NCBI GenBank assembly: GCA_027405735.1
Contig: JAPEHQ010000011.1
Location: 1,178,001 to 1,242,000, forward strand
From: Mucor racemosus
Lineage: Eukaryota > Mucoromycota > Mucoromycetes > Mucorales > Mucoraceae
Reading direction: 5' to 3'
DNA length: 64,000 nucleotides
Part shown: positions 57,515 through 64,000 of the stretch, in pieces
Layout of the letters: every line of letters begins with the position of its first letter
How positions within the stretch are numbered: position 1 is the first letter of the stretch
Position numbers and translations under genes: made by a program
The notes under the pieces: model-generated
Seen by the model: only the letters and a program-made list of their open reading frames with translations
Told to the model about the DNA's origin: nothing
Database searches by the model: none

Positions 57515-57797
57515 TGGTGTCGGTTTTCGAGGATATTAAACAGCCATTTTGGAGCCAATTCCATTTCTAACTCATATTGACATGTAATTCTTATAAATAG
57601 TCTTTTAAACCATGACCTAGAAGCTTTTGGTTCTTTCTTTTACCATTAGTTTTTCTAGTAATAAAGCCTACGTTCTCCATAATAAATGTTATTAGTCTTT
57701 ATTATTATTCTTTCTATAAATAAGATTGTATGTATCCATAAACTCTCAACTTTACCTTGTATATCAATTACTGATTTCTTCTTGTAGACTTGAAACT
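57515..57797. other. Upstream region of the orphan gene
   Basis: Begins where the inverted-repeat arm stops. A TATA-like word (TATAAATAA) is at 57716, about 80 bp before the proposed start. A stretch near 57525-57560 reads EDIKQPFWSQFHF in one frame before a stop and might be a truncated upstream exon. Confidence 0.4.
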
Positions 57798-58613
57798 ATG
57801 TTCTATGACAAGTATATATATACAGAAGGAAACTGTAGTGAAGCTGACTACATCGTAAAACTCTATGGCTCAATAATGGAGAATATCTTTCGTGGCAGTG
57901 GCTGCCGACTATTATGGTAAGTAATTTCATTTACATTTACATTGACGCCACTTGTTTTATACTTATATATTTCGATAGGGGTGACACAAAGAGCCCATTT
58001 TGTCAAAAGGTTGCAAACGATGCACGATTAGATTTAAGAATAGTGGCTCATCATACACGAACCGTTCCGGACCTATGCATATCTGAATACGCAAAGAAAA
58101 CAACTCCTTGGAAATACTACTATGATAAATTAAAAACAGTAGTGGCAAGCTATATTCGCTTACGAGAGCACATTATTACACACGCAAACCTGAATTTCGA
58201 AGAAGCAAAAAAGTTTATTTTACCATTTGTCATTTGTGAAGGGCTAGAAGCAGATATTTACACAATCCAAGTTGCGTCGGAAGACTGGTGTGTCGTCGAG
58301 AAGTATGGAGACATCGATCTTCCGTCTTGTGTTGAAGATGTTAAAGATGGTGGCATTGCTGTTTATATTAAAAACTTAAAACAATTCAAGGTTTTTAAAA
58401 GACGGCATAATGTTTAATTTGTGTATTGATAAAAGCTTTTTGTTTCAGCAATTATGTATAAACTCAAAAAATCAAACTGTAAAGGGCAGAAAAAGAACAA
58501 ACGGGATGCATACAATCAATAATAAAAAACCATCTATGAAGGAGCTCGTAAAGAAGAATCTATGGGTCGATCCATACGAAGGAGAAAGCACTGACACCGA
58601 AGAAGATGAATAA
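57798..58613 (+). CDS. Unrecognised protein, probably a lineage-restricted fungal family
   Basis: Proposed exons: 57798-57916, 57979-58390, 58449-58613, giving 231 residues. The first intron (GTAAGT...GATAG) is convincing and joins CRLL to WGDTKSPFCQKVANDARLD. The last intron needs a weak donor (GTTTTT), but it joins the frame to a basic stretch (KGRKRTN) and an acidic C-terminus (GESTDTEEDE). Without it the protein would stop at 58417. Features: DLRIVAHHT, AKKTTPWKYYYDKLKTVVAS, LPFVICEGLEADIYTIQVAS and a DGGIAVYIKNL motif. From memory this order resembles an uncharacterised family common in Mucorales, with no known function. The start could be further upstream, and the gene may be 5'-truncated by the adjacent repeat. 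Confidence 0.6.
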
Positions 58614-59107
58614 GAATAATCATTTCCTTTTTTTTAAACAAAAAACATCATCGACATCATTTATAAATTTATAGCATTCTTTAAAAAGATTATCCTTTTC
58701 CATACCCTCTTTTTCTAATAATAATTGATGTAACAGAATTTAAGACACAATAAAGCAAAATGCAAAGCAGACCGTAAAATAGGTTTAAACTGAAGGTTAC
58801 CCTTCTTCTCTTTATTAAGCTTGAGTATTTATATAAATCTAAAAAGCAGATCAACTATTTTACATGTGCTGATTAATAAGAGATGAAAGGATTCTACTTG
58901 CTAGTAGATAAAGTACTGAATCATGCAAGTAACCAAAGAGGGGTGCTTGATTAATGAAAGGAATAAAGACTACAAGTGTAAAATAAGAAAAGTGGTACAA
59001 TTATTTCAAAAAGTTGGGCAACTTGGATTCAAACACTTGGCCAAATTAGTCTCCTTCTTTTGGGCAGGGTTTTCAAACATCCGGTAAATTGAGAGTGGAA
59101 GTACAGT

Positions 59108-59138
<31 letters not shown>

Positions 59139-59204
59139 TTTACCATCTTCCCATTTCTTACAAATTGTAATATATTTAATGTTAAATACGGAATTTTTAA
59201 TGTT
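58614..59204. other. Intergenic region before the kinesin gene
   Basis: Contains the 3' flank of the orphan gene and the kinesin promoter. A run of 25 As (59108-59132) lies 72 bp before the kinesin ATG. Nothing else recognised. Confidence 0.6.
59108..59132 (+). repeat. Poly(A) run of 25
   Basis: Uninterrupted A tract followed by a CT-rich segment (CTCTCCTTTACC), in the upstream region of the kinesin gene. Poly(dA:dT) tracts exclude nucleosomes, so a promoter role is plausible but inferred. Confidence 0.9.
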
Positions 59205-61267
59205 ATGTATTCACCTCAAAGAAAGCCAATATTAAAAAGTCCACATAATTATTCATCTAATCCTAAAAGCTATGCTTCTAATAAAAAACTTAATACACCT
59301 TATCGACCTGGTGTGAAGCGTTTAGCTGCTCAACAAGATAATAACAACAAAAGTATCTCTTTGGATGAATATGTAGAATCTAAAAGAAAACGAGCAAAGA
59401 TGACAACACCAATTACTGCAAATCAAGAAAAAGAAACTATACCCATTAATAAGTATGTAAATATATATAAAGCACCTGTAAACTTGGTATCAAAAAGACG
59501 ACAAACAATTCCCAAGAAACCCTTTCACACCTCAATTTGTACAAAATCAGTTCATATCAATAATAAAAACAACAATACTAGTAATACAGCAACAATTAAA
59601 AGTATACCTACCGAAATTATAAGGGATCCCAAAATAATAGTATGCATCAGAAAAAGACCGTTAAACAAACAAGAATTATCTACAAATGAACCAGATATTA
59701 CTGAATTAACCAGTACAAGAACAATCGAAATGCATGCGCCAAAGTATGTATTTACGTATCAGTCATAAAGCAAGATTGTTGATTAGTTTTATTAGACAAA
59801 AAGTGGATCTTACAAAGTATACAGCACAGTATGCATTTACATTTGACCATGTATTTGATTGCCATACATCAAATCAATCTGTAAGTATTGCAAGTGATTA
59901 TTAGATGCATTTTCATACTTCTGAGAGTTAATGTTACGGACAGATTTATCAGCAAACGACACAACCTTTAGTAAAACATATGTTCCAAGGTGGAAAAGCG
60001 ACTTGTTTTGCCTAGTAGGTTTTAGTATCAACAAAAGGTCATCAAATATGCCTAATGATTTTATTCTGATAGTGGCCAGACTGGATCAGGCAAAACGTAT
60101 ACTATGCTTAACCCTCGAAATGGACTTTATTTTAAGGCAATCAGTGAAATATTTGAACTTTTGAAAGATCACAAGTATGCAGGATTACAAACATGGGTTG
60201 GATACTATGAAATATATCAAGGTCGATTATTAGATTTATTGAATAACCGTAAAAAATTAATACCTCGAGAAGACGGCAAAGGCAATATTGTAATTACGGG
60301 ATTAAAAGAACATAGAATTCACTCTTTGACTACTCTTAAACAAGTATTTGAATTTGGAAACCGAGAACGAAGCACATGCAAAACGCAGACAAATGATAAT
60401 TCATCTCGTTCGCATGCTGTCTTGCAAGTTTTGCTTAAAAATCGAAATTCAACAATTCATGGCAAGTTGAGCTTTATCGATTTGGCAGGAAGTGAACGAG
60501 GATCTGATCGTGGACTAAACACAGACACTAAAACAAGATTAGAAGGAGCAGAAATCAATAGAAGTTTATTAGCACTCAAAGAATGTATTCGTGCTCTAGA
60601 CCAGGATAAAGGACATGCACCATTTCGTGGTAGTAAACTAACGATGGTATTAAGAGATTCATTTGTTGGAAATTCAAAAACATGTATGATTGCAACAATT
60701 TCACCAAATCAATCAAACAGTGACCATACATTGAATACATTGAGATATGCAAACAGGTAAATGCACATGCTATAATTCAGCAATTATATAAGCTATATTT
60801 ATTCATGATGTTGTTATAGAGTAAAGGAGTTAAGGGGTGAATCAGATCCAAGGTTATCATTGCACAGTAAACATATTTTACCACAATCAACAGCAACAGT
60901 TTCCAAATCAACTACAAATTTGACTATTATTAGCAATAATAATGAACAGCAATCACCACAGACATCTGATACTGAATACGATAAAATTACAATTGGTCAT
61001 ATTAAAGATTTTATCCATCATCACAAGATTCAAGTTGGGGCAAACGAAGCATATTTAAGGAGCTCCCGCAAATTATTGGATATATTCGAATTAGATTTTA
61101 AACGATTACTCTCTGGTGAAAGTGTTTCAAACAATATGAAATCAAAATACACTGCATATAAAAGCGAATTATATGATAGTAGCGATCAATTTTCAAGCTA
61201 TCTTGAGGATTTAAAGGCCAAGGTTATCGAAGAACTTGAAGATGAAGAAGGTGGAGAAGCAGATTAA
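59205..61267 (+). CDS. Kinesin-13 family microtubule depolymerase
   Basis: Internal-motor kinesin that removes tubulin from microtubule ends at spindle and kinetochores. Five exons: 59205-59743, 59796-59880, 59944-60014, 60073-60756, 60820-61267; frame maintained, 608 residues. A basic, Asn/Lys/Pro-rich N-terminus of about 140 residues precedes the motor, which is how kinesin-13 is organised. The motor starts at IIVCIRKRPLNKQE, shows the family-typical KVDLTKY segment, P-loop GQTGSGKT, switch I DNSSRSHA, switch II DLAGSERG, LEGAEINRSLLALKECIRAL and the end motif NTLRYANRVKEL. A short helical, acidic C-terminus follows. The motor's N-terminal strand order and loop 2 KVD-type residues support kinesin-13 over kinesin-8. 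The stop is 136 bp before the next gene. Confidence 0.93.
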
Positions 61268-61325
61268 GTCCAGAGTAGCACCAATTGAAAAGGGATTATA
61301 AATAAAGCTATTTTTTCAATCTTTT

Positions 61326-61330
<5 letters not shown>

Positions 61331-61372
<42 letters not shown>
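61331..61372 (+). repeat. (TC)21 microsatellite in the F-box gene's leader
   Basis: Twenty-one TC dinucleotides, ending 31 bp upstream of the F-box protein ATG, within a longer pyrimidine-rich region (61318-61385). It probably lies in the promoter or 5' untranslated region. Confidence 0.95.
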
Positions 61373-61377
<5 letters not shown>

Positions 61378-61403
61378 CTCTCTTTTTATATAATAATAAA
61401 ATC

Positions 61404-63212
61404 ATGGATTTCCCAGCTGAAATCATTGAAATAATAGCAAGTTATTTGTCTTCGAATGATCAATATCAAGGTTTAATTGTATGTAAAAGTTGGTATCAGC
61501 CATTTTGTCGATCCCTTTATCGACATATTGAGTTCAAAAATCGACATCAACTAAAAAAATGGTTCAATTGCCAACATAAACATCTTGTACGTTCAATCCA
61601 ATTTGGGAGATTTGAGAAATATAACCACTACCAACAACAAGATAGCGTAGATTGTGCTACAGGTGCTACTCCATTGTATTCAATTAATGTTGGTGTTACA
61701 TCAAACGAGCTTACTATGGTATTAAATGGGTTACCATTGCTTGAATCTATGCAATTTGATTCAAGATTATGGCAATATCTAAACACAACCCAATTGCAAA
61801 AAACAGCAAAAAATAGACTTTTAACTTTACCAGCATTGGACCATCCGAGGCAGCTTAGTTTTATTCAATCTAAAAGAGGTCTTCTGATGTCAAGATTACA
61901 TTTACGTGGATCAGATATGTTTCAGTTGCATAAAAAAGGCATGTTCCTGAACATCTTTCAGTTTACTCCAAACCTTATTGAATTAGTCATTGATGCTGAT
62001 GGTATGGGGGACTCTAAACATGTCATGTTATTTTCAATGCAAGATTTGGAAATGTTGCATTTATCTCTTCCTAATCTAAAAAGATTAGATTTGATTGATT
62101 CTGTTCGTTTAATCGAGCCAAACATTAATGATGACAGCGAGCAAGAAATACCTGCACGAACCACAAGATCAACGAAACTTACAAAACTAAATTTATCTGT
62201 ATTAATTGATAAATATGCTATTCATCAATGGCTCGGCTACTTTAGTCATAAATACCCCCAGTTGACAGATTTAACGCTATTGTTATCTTCTCCCTATCAA
62301 ATCCCTCGGCAACAGGTGGCACTAGAAAATCAAGAAAAACAAGCCTTGGCATCTTTTATTAATAAACTATTACTACTAAAAAAGCTTGTGATCGACAAAA
62401 GTATGTCCAAATTATACCTCGGTGACACTACTATTTCATCGAATAACAAATATTTAAACCAGCTACAACTTGGATTATGGGGAGACAATGTAGAAACTAC
62501 AAACAAAGCTTTGCAGTGTGTTACAGTGAACCCCATTATAATCAACAGTATTTCCTATCTTTGCATTCCTTTATGGAGTTCCGAGAACTCGATTGATTTT
62601 TCTGTTTTGAACAATTTACACGGATTAACTCATTTGGAATTGATCGACAAATCTGGCCAGCAACAAAAACAAATTAGTAATGATACAGTTTTCTCTGATG
62701 AGAGGAATTCTGGATACCCAATCGATATTATTTTGAAATCTTGCTCTAATTTAGTAAGCCTAAAACTAAACAATGGTCAAATTATAGCAAACACACATCA
62801 ACAAGAGGTACAACCTCACAAACATTTGAAATCTGTAAGAATGGACCATGTGAAAATGAACGAAACCAACGATTTATTTTACTATTTATCAGCAGCATGT
62901 CCAAATTTAACCAATATATTTCTCAGAAGATGCACATCTGAAAACTTTGATCTAGTCATGCCCAATTTAAAATTAACTCAAGTTGTCTTGTCAGAATTGA
63001 AACAGTATCCAGATCAACAACTTGATCATTTAACCCTACTTCAACAACAACAAGACTCTAAATCAAAAACAGACATTAGATTATATAAATCCTGTCAATA
63101 TCAACAAACATTTCGACCCTACATTCGCAGACTAAAAAGAATGCAGAATTCGCACATTTATCTTCAATGTCAATCTGTTGATCAATTGATATTCAATGGG
63201 TGTAGAATATAA
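61404..63212 (+). CDS. F-box protein
   Basis: Single exon, 602 residues. Residues 1-45 are an F-box-like motif: MDFPAEIIEIIASYLSSNDQ, then GLIVCKSWYQPFCRSLYRHI. The rest has irregular leucine-rich segments (LTKLNLSVLIDK, YPQLTDLTLLLSS, CSNLVSLKLNN, CPNLTNIFLRRCTSENFD), consistent with a divergent LRR substrate-binding region for an SCF ubiquitin ligase. The design, length and single-exon structure parallel the F-box gene at 16360-18213, but the two are not close in sequence. TATATAATAATAAA lies just before the ATG. Convergent with the mitochondrial uL24 gene, with 73 bp between stops. Confidence 0.85.
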   Translation: MDFPAEIIEIIASYLSSNDQYQGLIVCKSWYQPFCRSLYRHIEFKNRHQLKKWFNCQHKHLVRSIQFGRFEKYNHYQQQDSVDCATGATPLYSINVGVTSNELTMVLNGLPLLESMQFDSRLWQYLNTTQLQKTAKNRLLTLPALDHPRQLSFIQSKRGLLMSRLHLRGSDMFQLHKKGMFLNIFQFTPNLIELVIDADGMGDSKHVMLFSMQDLEMLHLSLPNLKRLDLIDSVRLIEPNINDDSEQEIPARTTRSTKLTKLNLSVLIDKYAIHQWLGYFSHKYPQLTDLTLLLSSPYQIPRQQVALENQEKQALASFINKLLLLKKLVIDKSMSKLYLGDTTISSNNKYLNQLQLGLWGDNVETTNKALQCVTVNPIIINSISYLCIPLWSSENSIDFSVLNNLHGLTHLELIDKSGQQQKQISNDTVFSDERNSGYPIDIILKSCSNLVSLKLNNGQIIANTHQQEVQPHKHLKSVRMDHVKMNETNDLFYYLSAACPNLTNIFLRRCTSENFDLVMPNLKLTQVVLSELKQYPDQQLDHLTLLQQQQDSKSKTDIRLYKSCQYQQTFRPYIRRLKRMQNSHIYLQCQSVDQLIFNGCRI

Positions 63213-63285
63213 GAAAACTTTTTATCTATTTTTTATTAAAATAACTGTACATTTTTTTTTTGTGAGTGTGAGTTTGTGCTTTTCT

Positions 63286-64000
63286 TTACGCTTCGGTATT
63301 TGATGCTGTTTCTGCTGATGTTGAAGATAAATCCATGACAAATTTCTTCTTGTAAGGATTTCTGAGTTCTTTGACAAGATCTTGAGGGAAAGGAGGTTGT
63401 GTGAAATCTGGCTTATAGGTAACTTCCAACACATCATCTGCAGCAGTTGAGAAATTCTCTTCTAAACTTTGATCATTGTATTTTCTGACAGGTTTGGGGA
63501 TTTCAATATCGGTTCCCTTAACAAATCTAGACCAACGTGAAACGATACGACCATCTTCTAAAGTGTTGGTTGTTTTGCGACGTTCGATACGAGTAGGCAT
63601 TCTATAATACACCCACATATTGTTAAACTATTGCACACACAAAAAAAAGAAAATGAAAAAGAAAATGAACTTACTGTGTATCAGGGTGAAGTAACATAAC
63701 ATTAGAATAATGAATAGGCAATTCTTTTCTCATGACACCCTCAGGAGCACCAGGTTGCATTGGGACATGCTTCTTGGCCTATAAATGCACAATTAAAACA
63801 AAACCCTAATCACATATTATATCTGATATACTTGCCAATTTCTTTCCTTCAACAATAACAGTATTGTTTGAACGGTTTACAGATTTAATTTCACCAATGG
63901 TATCTTTATCTTTACCAGCAATGATGGCAACCTTATCACCGGTAATAATGTTCCAATGAGTGATTTTCTCCTTGGGATTCATCCATTGTGGTCTAGGAAA
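63286..64000 (-). CDS. Mitochondrial large-subunit ribosomal protein uL24m (partial, 5' end outside window)
   Basis: Minus-strand exons in view: from beyond 64000 to 63836, then 63778-63675 and 63601-63286. The N-terminal exon contains the KOW motif typical of L24 (ITGDKVAIIAGKDKDTIGEI) followed by VNRSNNTVIVEGKKL; the next exon begins AKKHVPMQPG and has HYSNVMLLHPD. These are the conserved blocks of bacterial and mitochondrial uL24. The C-terminal extension (from MPTRIERRKT) is usual for mitochondrial forms. The first visible intron starts with GCAAGT, so it is a GC-AG intron; reading through it hits a stop. The start codon and any targeting peptide lie to the right of the window. Confidence 0.9.

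Overview
The window looks like nuclear DNA of an early-diverging (Mucoromycota-type) fungus. It is strongly AT-rich. Protein genes carry many short GT-AG introns, mostly 50-70 bp, and there are no bacterial-style operons. The gene content is ordinary fungal/eukaryotic housekeeping plus meiosis: MSH4, MTR4, TAF1, a Bin3/MePCE capping enzyme, eIF3h, eL18, mitochondrial ATPase inhibitor, mitochondrial uL24, kinesin-13, an Adp1-like ABCG transporter and a class IIa-like histone deacetylase. Species cannot be fixed from the sequence. I saw no tRNA, rRNA or CRISPR array.

Layout. 1-6.6 kb is repeat-rich and gene-free: one copy of a large direct duplication, a 363-bp hAT-like MITE and one copy of a dispersed AT-rich repeat family. 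6.6-18.2 kb is a gene island: WD40 protein and MSH4 (+), then MTR4 and an F-box protein (-). 18.2-25.3 kb is again repeats: a family copy with a second MITE inside it, a decayed block, and the second copy of the direct duplication. 25.3-34.1 kb is a second island: MePCE-like, TAF1, a C2H2 factor with polyglutamine, eIF3h. 34.1-37.4 kb is gene-poor with another repeat copy. 37.5-52.1 kb holds the ATPase inhibitor, eL18, a 21-finger C2H2 protein, the ABCG transporter and the histone deacetylase. 52.1-57.8 kb is a repeat block with two nearly identical inverted arms about 0.88 kb long. 57.8-64 kb holds an unrecognised small gene, kinesin-13, a second F-box protein and the 3' part of mitochondrial uL24.

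Coding coordinates below are spliced models that I built by hand. For each I checked that reading frame is preserved across every exon junction and that the product length fits the family where I know it. The genes do not form one pathway. They are packed tightly within islands (stop-to-stop gaps of 58 and 73 bp, head-to-tail gaps of about 140-190 bp) and separated by repeat blocks. The most notable items are the reader-plus-eraser histone deacetylase with a 9-nt microexon over its active site, the two MITEs with perfect 8-bp target duplications, the inverted repeat pair, and the 21-finger protein.
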